From NCBI GenBank assembly GCA_949317995.1, contig OX439049.1, forward strand, positions 17,298,395-17,362,394: a DNA stretch of 64,000 nucleotides, in the 5' to 3' direction. Origin of the DNA: Acholoe squamosa (Eukaryota; Annelida; Polychaeta; Phyllodocida; Polynoidae). The notes beneath the pieces are model-generated. The model ran no database searches. It had not been told where the DNA came from and was given only the letters and a program-made list of their open reading frames with translations. The first letter of the stretch is position 1, and each line of letters starts with the position of its first letter. Positions 11,070 through 23,026 of this stretch are shown here, one piece after another. Position numbers and translations under genes: made by a program.

Positions 11070-12038
11070 GAAGGCTCAGCTGATAGACCTTCTGTGTGAA
11101 GATCTTGTATCACACAAGGAGGACCTCCAGGGACACAAGCTTAATTGTCATCACTGGTATGCTGTCAGTGCGAATTGAGCTCACGAAGGTATCGTGATAC
11201 TGGTGCAGCAACTAGCTTTTGTACAGTCATATTCAGCCTTGGTAGTTGCAGATGACACAGATTTGTTCATCTTACACCTTTGCCATAATGGTAGCATATC
11301 ATCAAAAGTATTGATGACTTCACCAGCTCAGCTGCAAGCAGTTCTTGATATCAATGCTTTTGTGCGTAACCATGAAGGTATAATCCCAGATGTGATATTG
11401 TGGCCACCTATCTTGGGATTGGAAAGGATATTGCCCTGAAAGTTCTAAGAACTGGAAAGTATCCACTCACTTATCTTTGGGAAATCAATTCAAGTATGCC
11501 GGATGTCTCGACCCAAGCCACCCAATATATCTCTGCTATGCATGCTATGTGCGATCAGACTGTCACTCTATGACAGAGGCATGCCACAAAATGTGGAGCA
11601 GACATGTAAGCAGAAGCAATGCAGGTGCACTAAAGCTGAAGTCTCTACTTCCAACCTCTGAAGCATTTGAAGATAATATTGCCCGAGCACACTTTCAGAT
11701 TGCTGTCTGGCACCATTCACTAGATGCCGATCCACCGAGCTTAGAACCAACTCACCATTTCTTGCACAAGGAGGAAGGGTCACAGATGTTGAACCCTACA
11801 ACAGTTCAGGATCATGTTGCACTGGTTCCAGACGGCCTGCTCAAACTGATTAAATGCTCCTGTGCTGGGGATAGACCCAGGGGATAGACCTTGCAATATG
11901 CAGAAATGTGGCTGCTGCAGTTCGGGAATGGCCTGCTCAATATTCAGTCCATGCCAAGGAGGACAGCAACGCTGGAATGTCCTTTCAAAGCAGTCAATCA
12001 TGACAGTGGAGGAGCAGGAAGAATGTGATTCTGATTGA
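11070..12038 (+). pseudogene. Broken repeat-family ORF: XPG/FEN-like nuclease segment plus Cys-rich tail
   Basis: Pieces of one protein are spread over three frames. A segment near 11085 reads LIDLLCEDLVSHKEDLQGHK. From 11194 it has ALVVADDTDLFILHL, like the acidic D-D motif of XPG-I/FEN nucleases. After a shift at about 11400 it continues IGKDIALKVLRTGKYPLTYL. From about 11570 it reads MTEACHKMWSRHVSRSN, KLKSLLPTSEAF and NPTTVQDHVALVPDGLLKLI, then a Cys-rich CXC-like end (KCSCAGD, then CGCCSSGMACSIF) to TGA 12036-12038. This order matches an ORF family I recall as recurrent in invertebrate and fish genomes. At least three frameshifts and stops show it is dead. Confidence 0.55.
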
Positions 12039-12509
12039 CTCCATTGAACAGAAGTGAGAACATAGGATGTAAATAATGATGAACTAGCCTGATAATGTGA
12101 TCAAGAATCTTCAGCAAAATAAGTTTTATATTTCCTTGAAATTACTGAAACAAATATACGTGGTTTGACAGATGAGGAAACAGTTGGTTTTTTTTTGGCA
12201 AAAGTTTAGTTCATTTATCTCATAAGTATGAGTATTTTTAATCACTTAGAACCTGATTTCATACTTTGAAATAACTGATCTTGCCTTGGCTTGTAACACC
12301 TATATTCAGTGATATATCTATCCAGAGTGATAAGATCATTACAATGAACTATGATTGTTGTTATAATCAGTGACAAGAATAAACACTGGTTTACAGATTT
12401 AACATCATGTAAAGATCTCAAAAGGTAATTTGCTAGATGGGTCTATAGTTATCCAGGATCTTAAGAAATTTCATTTAAAACTAGGCTTGGTAAATAGGTA
12501 ATTAAATCA

Positions 12510-12770
12510 GAAATCCAAAATGGAAGCCAGGTATCTTCTCAGGGATGAAAGAAATGAATTCTTTGCCCCAAAAAACATACTTTTTGGTCTTTTATTTGTG
12601 TAAGATAGAATTAGCATTGTTTTATTCAACATTTGTTTGGAAATCCAATATGAAGGTTAGATATCTTCTCAGAGGTGGTGGAAATGGATTCCTTGATGCC
12701 AGAAACATACATTTTGACTATTTATTTGTGTTTCTAAGTTTAATAGAACCAGAGATATAGGCATTTCTAG
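12510..12770 (+). repeat. Tandem duplication of about 131 bp
   Basis: AAATCCAA.ATG.AAG followed by TATCTTCTCAG begins at about 12510 and again at about 12641. The similarity (including AAACATAC.TTTT and TTTATTTGTGT) continues through both halves. Confidence 0.5.
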
Positions 12771-13208
12771 TTTTCAGTGGTATTTGGGTGGACATCTTGA
12801 ATATCTCAAATTGCCCTAGGGTGAGAGTTCCACATCTGCCTGGATATCATCAGGTAGACCCCATAGATGAATAATCAGCAGAGAAAAAACTTTATCGGAG
12901 AAGTTGAGGTCACCGCCCACGGCACCCAGACTATCAAGTCTGGAAACATAAAAATTATTGGACCGTTACCTCCCTTCAAATTCCCTTCTTTTAATAGGAC
13001 TTTGCCTCATGTGCCTCGTGCTATACCCTATCCCACACTCACGTGCCACTTATATACCTTGCCACACCCACATATTTCCTGCAAACCTTAGGAAACATAA
13101 CGTTAGGATTAAGGGTATTTGGAGGATTTTCTAGAGGTTCAAGAAGTCGCTCAGGTATATAGTGCATGTTTCCTAGGGAGTGAGTGTGGACGGCTATTTT
13201 AATCTCTG

Positions 13209-13300
13209 GGTCTGCCAGCGAGTGGCTCATCCATTGGACTATAGGTGAATCTTAAAGTCTGCACTCAGTATCAGGATTTCAATCCCTGTGCTAATCCTTG
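13209..13300 (+). repeat. Decayed tRNA-derived SINE head
   Basis: AGTGGCTCATCCATTGGA resembles an A box region, and GGATTTCAATCCC about 50 bases later resembles a B box. There is no intact cloverleaf. Confidence 0.35.
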
Positions 13301-14059
13301 GAAGTCATGTTTCAGGAAGTTAATATCAGTATTGACGATCAATAATGACAATTCCGAGATATAAGTATACTGCTACAAGCAGCACATAACTTCTAGGCCT
13401 ATTTATGGTGCACGTTCCTAGGTATACATGTTCCCAGATCTTTACGATGCAGCAATGTAATCCTGATGGAATGTTTGCAATCATATACCCTACACGTACC
13501 ACGACAAGCAAATAGCATGATGATTTAAACATCTAACGGCTGATATTGAATCACGGCACCATCCCCCCCCTTGGTCATCATAGTGGATAAAAGTAGTACT
13601 GAACCTACTACATCGATACGCTCCTGCAGCGTCGGCATGAGAAAACTTACCAGCACGTTATCATTGCACCATGCTAGCCGATAGGAATGATCCACGCCAG
13701 CTATGGCGGGCCTCAAAGATTTTATAACCTTTGCAGTCCTTAAAGGGTTAAGTCAGAATATATACAAGAGGGTTTAAGTGGAAAGGCCAGCTGTCTATTT
13801 CACCAATACATGTAAACATCATTCTGTCAGGGAAATGGGAAGCCGAACACCTACCGCGTCAAAAAACACAACACCCATTGAGTGAGATTGTTCTGGTGGG
13901 GAGAGGCAGGTTGAGTGTACGGAAACAGATGAGGTATGTTTGGTATTGAAGTTATTAGGGGGTTACTCAGTGCTACACCTTTTGCCTGCCCGACCCGACC
14001 CTTAACACTTAGAGTGGATGTAACAGTTTATGGAATGACCCCTGAAGTACAAAAGGGAT

Positions 14060-15534
14060 TGTGAGGCCCCTAAGTCTCAAAATGTCCCTATGCCTCAAAA
14101 ATGTGTGGGATAGTAGCTGTTTGACATTTAGGGACCACCTAAAGCCCCTAACCTACAAAAAGTCCCTATCCCACAAAATTTTGAGATGTAGGGACCGTGT
14201 CCATTTGGCCCCTATCTTACAAATATTTGTGGGATAGGGACCATTTGTGAGATGTCAGGCCCCTATGTTTCAAAAAGATACTATCTCTCAAAACCCGTAT
14301 CCTCCAAACGGATTATCAATGTTATTCATTCTCTATACTTCCCACACCAAGTAACCATAGGTCAAACTGGATCAATTCTGGAGAAAACAGGTCAAATTGA
14401 TCCATAATAGGCTAACTGGGCTGGGCCAAATTAGGTCAGAATTGGTAAAATCAGGTCAAACAAGACTCATTGGCCAAGAATTAGTCTTATTTGGGTCAAT
14501 TCAGGTCAAGTAGGTCAAAATAGGTCAAATTAGGACTAATTAAGTCTAATTAGGTCATAAAGGGGTAAATACATTGAAATGGGTAAGAATAGGTCAAATT
14601 GGACTAATTCTGGGTATAAAACAGGTGAAATTTGCCAAAGATGGGTCTACTGGGTCAAATTAGATCGAATCTGGTTTAAACAATACCCGTTTGACCTACT
14701 TTGAGCCATTATCCCTAATTAGCCCGTTTTTGGCAAGCTTAGCAGATTTTACCCAGAATTGACATAATTTGACATAGTTGACCTGATGTGGCCAAATTTC
14801 CCCTGTTTGATCCATTTTTTCTTTGCAAATTTGACCTGTTTTATCTTGAATTGGTCCAATTTGACCTATTTTTACTTGATTTGACCAAATTTATCCAAAT
14901 TGACCCACTTGGCCAATTTTTGGGCAAATCGACCTGTCTTCTCTGGAATCTTTCCAATATGATCCCCGGGGGGCACTTCAATTTTTTTATACGGGTGTGT
15001 GGCTGAACCCCTGACTACCCTTACCCTTGCTAGGGCACTTGTTCGTGCGTTTTTTTTCCAAACCCTACCCTTGCTAGGGAACTTTTTACATAATAGTCTT
15101 AGATTTTGCTCAAAAGATCTTGAAATGACCTTGTTTAAGAGAAAATTGTATTTTGTTCATGCTATTTTCATGAAAACTAGGGAAATATTCATAAAAAGTT
15201 CTAAATTTTTCCACGTGAATCGGGTTATTTCGCTGAAAGTTGACCCTTGCTAGACATTTGTGGCTTAAACAGGAGGCTTGCTAGGGACTTTTCCTTAAAA
15301 ATGTACCCTTGCCAGCCACACATATGTGTATACATTACATAGAGAGTGCCCCCCGGACATGACCCGATCCACTTTGACTTTTTTTGTGATTTAGGGACCT
15401 CACATGGCCCCTATGTAGTAAAAGGCTTTGTGATATAGGGATTGTTTAACAGATAGGGACATGACCTAGGCCCTATATCTCAAAACTGACCAATTTTTAG
15501 GGATAGGGACTTTTTGAGACTTAGGGGCCTCACA
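14060..15534. mobile_element. Fold-back element with inverted GGTCAAA arrays
   Basis: The ends are a long inverted repeat: TGTGAGGCCCCTAAGTCTCA at 14060 matches the reverse complement ending at 15534. The flanks carry the 5-base direct repeat GGGAT (14055-14059 and 15535-15539). Inside the ends, CCCTAT-type palindromic modules occur on both sides (for example 14200-14240). About 14347-14660 holds about ten GGTCAAA-like words in plus orientation, and 14690-14935 holds the inverted TTTGACC words, so the element can fold on itself. No coding capacity is seen. A hAT-like MITE (14965-15354) is inserted in the right half. Confidence 0.65.
14965..15354 (+). mobile_element. hAT-like MITE, copy 1 (nested)
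   Basis: Ends CCCGGGGGGCACTT and GAGTGCCCCCCGG are inverted. The 8-base flanks ATATGATC and ACATGACC match at 6 positions, as expected for an old hAT target duplication. The interior contains several ACCCTTGCTAGGG words. The same element is found at 39428-39864. Confidence 0.75.
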
Positions 15535-15539
15535 GGGAT

Positions 15540-16117
15540 AACGTGTCAACTGCCTAAATCAATTCTCTAGCCTAGGTATTTATAACGAGTCATATGTCGC
15601 GATATCCATTGCCAAAACAGCATAGCTCACTGCTTCATAATACATGAAATGTATTTAATCAGACGAATAGACTAAAATACCTCATCTCTACTGCAGCGAT
15701 TTTGTAGGTTTGGGCAATTAGAATGTTACTATTTCACCTCCAAAACACCGCAGTGTAGTTTATAGGGACCATCACATCGGTAAATGAAGTCTGGAGAGGG
15801 GAGATGTTTTGGTCATTAAAATGTGATCTTAATAAATCGGTTCACACTTTTTATCCAGACCACTATTTTAAAGTAACATGAATGTACAGTGAAGCAGGTA
15901 GGTAATTGAACTGTATCATTAATCCGATCAGTCTTATCGTATGTCACATGAGGTGTCGGTAGGTTCTATTTAAGTTTTATTGTGTCTCATCCAAATGCAG
16001 CATCCAAACACCATGCAGGAGAAACCTGAGATAGAACTTTTTCTCTTCTTTTCTATTTTTCACTGTTTTACTTTTTCTTATCAATAAAGTCATTGCACAT
16101 GAGTGCCCATCATTCTG
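15540..16117. other. No recognisable gene
   Basis: Nothing supported on either strand. Confidence 0.4.
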
Positions 16118-16342
16118 CAGTGGTGGATCCAGGATTGTCTAGAAGTAAGGGGGGGGGGCAAGACTTGGTGAAAGCTGATGAGGGACTATAATATGGCCCC
16201 GAGTACCGCAAGCCCCCTCTTTGGGGCCCCCTCTACACTATTTTTTCTCCTCTTTTTTCCGCTCTTTCTCCTTTTTTCCCTCTCCCTCTTTTGGTGGGAG
16301 GGGGGCTAGGCCGCCTGGGCCACCCCCCTGGATCCGCCACTG
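16118..16342. mobile_element. MITE with CAGTGG(C/T)GGATCCAGG ends, copy 1
   Basis: CAGTGGTGGATCCAGG at the left and CCTGGATCCGCCACTG at the right are near-perfect inverted ends. The 5-base target duplication TTCTG lies at 16113-16117 and 16343-16347. The interior is G/C-run rich and non-coding. A related, longer element is at 40078-41270. Confidence 0.8.
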
Positions 16343-19235
16343 TTCTGACATGATGTAAGATTTGTATGGCTCATATGTAGGTGTATCGAGGTTTGATACC
16401 TGAAATACACCTTTTGTACACGTGGAGCCTTTATCTTATTTCCCATCCTCCAACGCCTGCAACATTCCCAGGGCTGCGACTCCCATAAAGTAAATACATT
16501 ATAAAAAGAAACAAAAGTGCACATAAAAGACTGATGGAATTGTGGGAAGGGCAGCAAGCCTGAGGAGTGAGGTACTCAAAGAGGAGCAGGGGGCGTATAT
16601 ATGAATGGGTGTGTAGGTGTGGAAAGGTACAAGATAGATGACGAACTTGGGAGGTACATGAAGGGTGTGGGGGATAGCACACGTGGTGTGGGGGTGGGAG
16701 GAAGAGGTGGGTGGTAGCTGTGAAACAGTGCCAATGGGCTCTGGTTCATCCTCCATGGATGCAGCAGTAGACTGGGACCCTGAGTAGTCCAGATATAAAG
16801 AGTAATAAAGCAGTGTCAACATTGCCAACAAGACATTGCTGTGTGTGGCTTCGTGGTCTGGTGTTCACCTGGAATCCATAGGAGCTACTCGCTTTTTTAT
16901 CTCTCTAATTTGCACGCATGTATCAATGTCCTTTTAGAGAAACTTTGATGCATTTTGCACATTCCTGTTTCATTTTAGAAGGACAAATCGTGGTGGCTGC
17001 AGCCAACACATAGATTTATATTGTCTCTAATTAATCTCTAAGCTTTTCTTTCCAGCCAGTGAAAATTAGCTAAATTTGCTATGTGTTTGGATAGTTTCGG
17101 GAAGTTTTGCTGGCCCCAACTGTAACAAAGGAGTTCTACGTTCTCAAAGTTTACCTGTCCTAATTGTTCGTCTCGCAGGATGGGTTAGGGTGTGCAGCCT
17201 ATATCTCTGCTACAGCAGCTGACCGCATTATTCCAGTATCAGCTACTGCTTCAACAGCCTCCAAGACTGACAGTCTGTGGGTGGGTGGGTAGGGGGGGGA
17301 GGGGGCAGGTATATAGTCTCCTAAGTAGGTCTAAGAGTGGCTCTGTATTGAGGAGACTTGGGACTGAGTCAGTCTGAATGCATCTCCCATCTCAGCCACC
17401 CAGCCTGACTGAATATGGCGGCCCAGGGTCTACCTCAGAGAAGCAGTTGAGCTGTGTTGAAAAGCTATTTATTGTGATGAGGCAACTATGGGAAATCAAT
17501 TAATGATATTGCCCCACGCATCAGGTACAATGGCAAATCATTTATATAGTCCAATGTATCAGGTAGATGGTATGACGCTGCAAAAGGGGAAACTCTTGTG
17601 AGGCATCAGGTAGATGATGTGATATAGCAACGGAAAACCACCTATTGTTAAATCAGGTAGATGACAATATCAATTATGAAGTGTTCCATGCCAGTGACAG
17701 TCTTCATGGGGTGCATCCCCAACACTTGTTCAGGTTGTACCAATACATTATATTAAAAAATACCTACACAGAGAGACGAACACTGATCGCTTTGACGCAT
17801 ACTGCACAGGTCACAATTTGTCTCCCACATGACATGTATGAAGGCATGTTGAATTAGGTTGACACTCTCACATTTGGTTTGTCAACTCCACTTGACATGC
17901 AAAATGAAGACATGTCACATATTCCTGATCCATGCACCTGAGTGCTAGGTAATACTGTGAGACAACTATGTAAGGGTCAAGAGCAGCCAATAGCTATGTA
18001 CCAATGGTTCAATCAAGGCAGGCCTATAATAGAAGGCAGGGGATATCATAGTACCACAGACCTGCAACAACAAGGCACTTTTTCCTATCTACAGAACTTC
18101 TACTTGACTGAGGACCTCTATGCAGTCCATAAGGCAAGGGCATGGAGGTGCATGGTAATGCCATATTTCTCCATGTACTGTAGATACTGAGATTATAGAC
18201 TGTGGGTTAGCATACTATCTTTTGGTTTTTTCACTGACCCACACATAAGGTGTCTAGCCTCTCCTGTTGAAGAATTAAGGATTGTGGGTATCTATTTTGA
18301 CGTTCAATAACAAATGCAAATTTAACAATGAAATAGAATTTACTAGGATTAATTGATAGTATTTACTAATCTCAGTGCTCTATCCTTCGTAAAAACAAAA
18401 TGACACAGATGCATCAAATGCCTTAAGTGCTGGTAGTACCTCTTGGTAGTGATTAATCCTGGTACCAAAATGATTGTTTGCCCCATCTAGTGGAATATCC
18501 TAGAACAATTATGTATGTCAAACCATCATACATCAAGTGCCTTCAATGTGGCCATGACCCTAGTCAACTCACAGATGACACGGCATTTTAAGGCATGTCA
18601 AATTATATGAGGATTACTGTGTGCTACAGTTGTCATGGTGACATAATGTGCACATGTCCCAATGACATGTGCTCTCTGTGTCAAATCAAGTTGACATAGG
18701 TATACATGTCACTTTGTCAGGAAGACTTTTTTCAGTGTAAATACTAGCTCATCTCCCACTTTTTTGGCTGCCCCTCCACTGCTGCCATGAATCAGGTGGA
18801 AGATGCGATGCAGCAATATAGGACATCCAGGTCTATATTGTATCATCATAATCATCATCATCATCCCAAATTACAGCACCTCACATTCATATTTATTTCA
18901 CACAACAATAGAGCCTTTCAATGGCTAATTCAGATGACTCTAGCCTCTTTCTATGTGGAATCATGTGCCGATATCCTGGAAAGTAAAGTTGCCAATTTTC
19001 CAACCTCTGCTACTAGACAATGGACAGAGTTTGATATTCCCCATTAAGAAAAGATGGGGGCTACGACCAGGAAGTTATTACTTTGATAGATCTGAGCATG
19101 AAACTTGACTCTCCCATTTATTGTAGTTGCATCTATTCACAACAATAAAAAGAATTCAAGATTGCATAAATACCATGGACTAGTTTCATTCAATCTTATT
19201 CCAATATGAGTATTAATTACAGCGGCTTGACTTAC
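16343..19235. other. Mostly unrecognised; possible terminal exon near 16577-16781
   Basis: On the minus strand, CTACTCAG at about 16782 could be an acceptor followed by a proline-rich frame ending near 16577. It is phase-compatible with the upstream exon at 19236-19431 but is not otherwise supported. 17279-17299 is a G-quadruplex motif. 17480-17660 has three loose copies of ATCAGGTAGATG. Confidence 0.25.
17279..17299 (+). other. G-quadruplex motif
   Basis: Three GGG tracts with single-T loops are followed by TA and a run of eight G, giving four stackable tracts with loops of 1, 1 and 2. Confidence 0.6.
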
Positions 19236-19431
19236 CTGGGTTACAGGCAGTGTTAAAGTGCCACGATCACAGAGCCAAGTCCGCGCAACAATGTAGTTCC
19301 AATGGGTAGCGCTGTGCACAGGCTTCTGTGAAACATGGGGCGGCGTCTGCTGGTTTGGTCTGGGTGGGGGTGGAAGACTTGGGGGAGGGGGAGGAGCCTT
19401 AGGTGGCAGGAGAGGGGGCACAAGGGGTAGG
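19236..19431 (-). CDS. Candidate exon: proline-rich segment of an unrecognised protein
   Basis: The exon is bounded by TTCTTGCAG (acceptor) and CAG followed by GTAAGT (donor), both strong. In the frame set by the upstream exon (20584-20699) it is open throughout. It encodes a proline-rich stretch (PPLLPPKAPPPPPSLPPPPR) and then a non-repetitive segment (KPVHSATHWNYIVARTW) that ends LTLPVTQ at the donor. The first base completes a split Ser codon (AG plus C). I do not recognise the family. The proline-rich part could bind SH3, WW or EVH1 domains, but that is only inference. Confidence 0.35.
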
Positions 19432-20583
19432 CTGCAAGAACGAATATATTCCAAGGGTTGGGGTTAAGATGTGGGGGCTTGGTAGGTTGGCTGCCTACAG
19501 TCCCCCTAGGGTAAGTGGCAATTTAGAGGCACCTTAACTGTCCTGTGTTGATATAAAACTGGATTATGTCTTTGTAGTTACAACAAAAACAACGGTGGAG
19601 CAGTTAGATAATGTACAGAACAGTTCTATCAGCCAGAAGAAATGAAAAATTATGTACATTTACAATCAAGTGATGTCTAAAAGCCAGATACATATTAAAG
19701 AGATTCTTCAAAGTTAATGGCGGTTTGACTCTTGTCCATAGAAGAGTCAAAAGCAGAGTTATCCTGGAAGGCATTTCTCAAGATGGTACAACTAGACCCC
19801 TTCAAATCACAGTGGGATCACTCACTCTAATGCTGTTGCAGTCCTGCATCTAGGGGCCACTATTTATTGCACTGTTACGACTGTCCTATAAAAGCCTATG
19901 TAATTACTACATTAGGTGCTGATCCCACAGAGCAGTCGTGGTGCATTTTCTTTGATCACCCACTCTAATTCTGAGGCCTTCAAATCGTATAGTGGCTGGT
20001 GCTGTGTCTTATCGTACTATGTTGAGAAATGCCTTCCTAGTGAGAGAATTCTGACGCTGGCAATTCCAAATGAGTTATATATAACACTTGTTCTTTTCTC
20101 TGTTTAGGAACACAGATAGACATGATCTTACTTTGCTCATACTTGTGCATGGATGGGGGAGTGGCATGTTTAATACTTTGTCAAACATTTTGCAACAAAC
20201 ATTTACAAGAGGAGAAGGCGGGAAAAGTAATGGACTACCAGACTGCTGCCATGGAGATAGAGAGTCTGGTTTGTAAAAAGACAATATAACATATATTATA
20301 AAGATGATATGAGTTCCGTATGAGTTACAATTGTAATAAACATAAGCACTCCTTGGTAAACTTGTGTATGTAATGAGACTGGTACTAGGTGCAGACTTCA
20401 CACAGGTTCCTATGACTGACTGGGGAAAAATAAAAGATATCATATTGGCCAATGCATGCCAATACCATGCTATTTTCTTTCACACAAAAAAGAAACCAAG
20501 TAAATCCCCCACACGCCACCCCACGTGAATCCCCAGGTGACAAACCTTGACGATACAACTGGCAGGCAGCTGACATTATATAC

Positions 20584-20699
20584 CTGTGAGCCTTTTTGTC
20601 TGTTTTTGTACCAACGATTTCTTCCTTAGCTTTCCACATGAAGACTCCATGAGCGACGTGGGCGGTTCTCCCATCTGGTAGGTTCATCATTTGCTCCAT
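20584..20699 (-). CDS. Candidate first coding exon of the same unrecognised gene
   Basis: An ATG in good context (AATAATGG) opens MEQMMNLPDGRTAHVAHGVF and continues with a Lys-rich segment (WKAKEEIVGTKTDKK) to a donor CACAG followed by GTATAT. The exon ends with two bases of a codon, exactly what the exon at 19431 needs. The composition looks like real protein. No homologue is recognised, and the 5' end could instead lie in an upstream exon because the frame is open to about 20716. Confidence 0.35.
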
Positions 20700-20717
20700 T
20701 ATTTTGCCTTTATACAC

Positions 20718-23026
20718 TTAAATCTCTTCGATTGATAAATACAAATGTTATCCATATCTATTAGAGATGTGTGGGTTGTCTGTGCAAGTCATAATGAAAG
20801 AGGAATAGGCCTATATCTGAAGAGAGAAGGAGGGTGTTGCTCCTATTGTAAAAAGAGCTGTGAGTATGTGCCCTCTTTTCTAAACAAGTCGTGCACTGCT
20901 TCACCATTCAACTTGCACTCACCACATTAGTCTGAAATGTCACCTGCCTTGTTTAAAATAGAGAGAGCTGTACTACCAGGTACCTACTCATGTCACACGC
21001 TCTATAGTTTATTATACTGACTGCCTTCTCCCAACTAGGTACCTACTCAAATCCCCCTTTTTTAGCACCGTACTTGAAAGACCACTTGTGAGCAACAAAA
21101 GGGACAAGTTAAAGCTACATGAAAAGGAAGGCCTGGAAATGAGGGCATTTTTAGCCAGCTCTTCTTTTTACTATAGGAGCAACACCCTCAAGAGCTTATT
21201 AGCTTCGAACTGTTTGAACCTCAAGGTTATTCACCCTTGAGCTTCTTCGTGTATAGTCAAGAACCTCTCTAATCGTCGGACTTCAAGACAAACGCTACCT
21301 GGTACACAGAAGCCACCTGGTGGCAGAAATCAGAACTCATCAGTTATACTATTTTAATGGGTTTTCTCATCCCAGCTGGGTCACTTTACCTCTACATTTT
21401 TTTTTGTCTATTTCTGATCACTATAAATGCATTAAAGATATTTATACGTCATTTGAATTCCCATAGGACCCTATAGTTAAGGGAAAATTTACATTTTTGA
21501 AAAATTCACAACTTTTTCATTTCAATGGTGACCCTCCATTTTTCTTCTTTTAAAATGTTTGTATATGTGTCCTTTACATGTTCAGAGAGTTTCAGAGATG
21601 AATCAATAGAAGATCATCTACTATAATGCAAAATATGAAAAAAAAATGTTTTCCCCATTCATTTCTATAGTTGAGGCATTTTCATTTAAGTGGTCATAAA
21701 ATGAAAATAAGCATGGTGACATAGGGATTTTTTTTTTTTTGCATTTTCCTATTCTTTATATATCAAGCTAATACTATCCAGAGTTATTAGAGATTATCAA
21801 TAGAAGATCTAACTTTGGTCAGCCTGTAGCGTCTTTAACTGCAATAGGGTTCTCCATAAGGTGATATTAGGAAGACGAGGCACTATGACCTGCGCTCTGG
21901 TCATCATTCAACGTCTTCCGTGGGATTGAGGTCAATGGAACGCCAGGATCCTCCAGGCAGGATCCATGCGGCTAGAGGGCGTCAGGGAGCCTGGGAACCA
22001 GAGGGTGTCTTCTGGGTACTTCTATCCCACACACCGTCCTACTCCTCTGTTTTGGTTGGTCCCTGGTGAGAACAAATCTGCCCCAATCTCTATGAGTCTA
22101 TTTTGTTCAGTACCTCCCAAGGCCCAAGTTATCTACATTATCTCAGTCCCTCTTTCATGAAAAAGGAGTCTGTCACGAAGAGTTCAACTATAATGGGATC
22201 AAAAAGTTTGTCTTCATCCTGACTTTTTTTTAATTAAACTGCAGATATAAATCCATCTTTTGAGAAACTGATACCTGTTCATGACACCCATCTATATAGT
22301 TACGCACTGTGCTTGGAACAAGACCAAGAACAAATTCTGAACAAGATCACTTGAAAGCTAATTGATAGATAAAGGAAGACGGGGATTGGTCGCCACAGAC
22401 GGTTCCAGCCTGAATGAGATAACCCTTGGTGACGATTAATTCCATGATATATACTTTGTATCTAGCTCTTGTAAACTCTTAACTTGTTTAAGTCAATTTA
22501 TTATGATAGTACAGAAGGGATAAAGCGCATCAATAAGATATCCCATGTTCCCTGGTCAGATACTCTACTGATCTGCATGCTGTAAATAAAATAAGTAAGG
22601 CGTTTCACTAAGCTGCTTTGTATCAAACTGAGTTGGTAAAGCAGTCATCCCAGGTGCAGAGGGTCCCTGATTTGGAACCAGGCAGAGCTTTTGCTGGCAA
22701 CTACATTTCTATGAATAATGTTGATTCTGCAGAGGATGTGTAATATGTGGCGATTGCTGAATACATATGGACCATAATGGAGTGTTGTCTTGAAAAGCAG
22801 AGGAGTGATAGTGCGGTTTTGGGGTTAAAATTTGGGGGCGTTGCATTCACCATAAAGTAAAAAGTTTTTCATCCCCATATAAAGAGGGGAATATTCATCT
22901 AAAATGGACCCCGTATCCTCTGTTTGCTCTGTTAGAAATTGGCATAGTTTGTAATAGAAAAGAGGTCATGAATTTTTAAGAGCGTTTTGGGTAATGGCTT
23001 GTTCTTTAAATTACAAAGAGGGAATT
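20718..23026. other. No recognisable gene; one tRNA-like SINE remnant
   Basis: About 22626-22690 reads GAGTTGGTAAAGCAGTCATC then GGTCCCTGATTTGGAACCAGG, resembling the A and B box regions of a tRNA-derived SINE. The remainder shows nothing recognisable. Confidence 0.35.

Noticed and set aside
16431-16831. Two overlapping minus-strand frames as a protein gene
   Set aside because: Only one frame could be an exon; there is no independent support, so it is mentioned only as a possible terminal exon.
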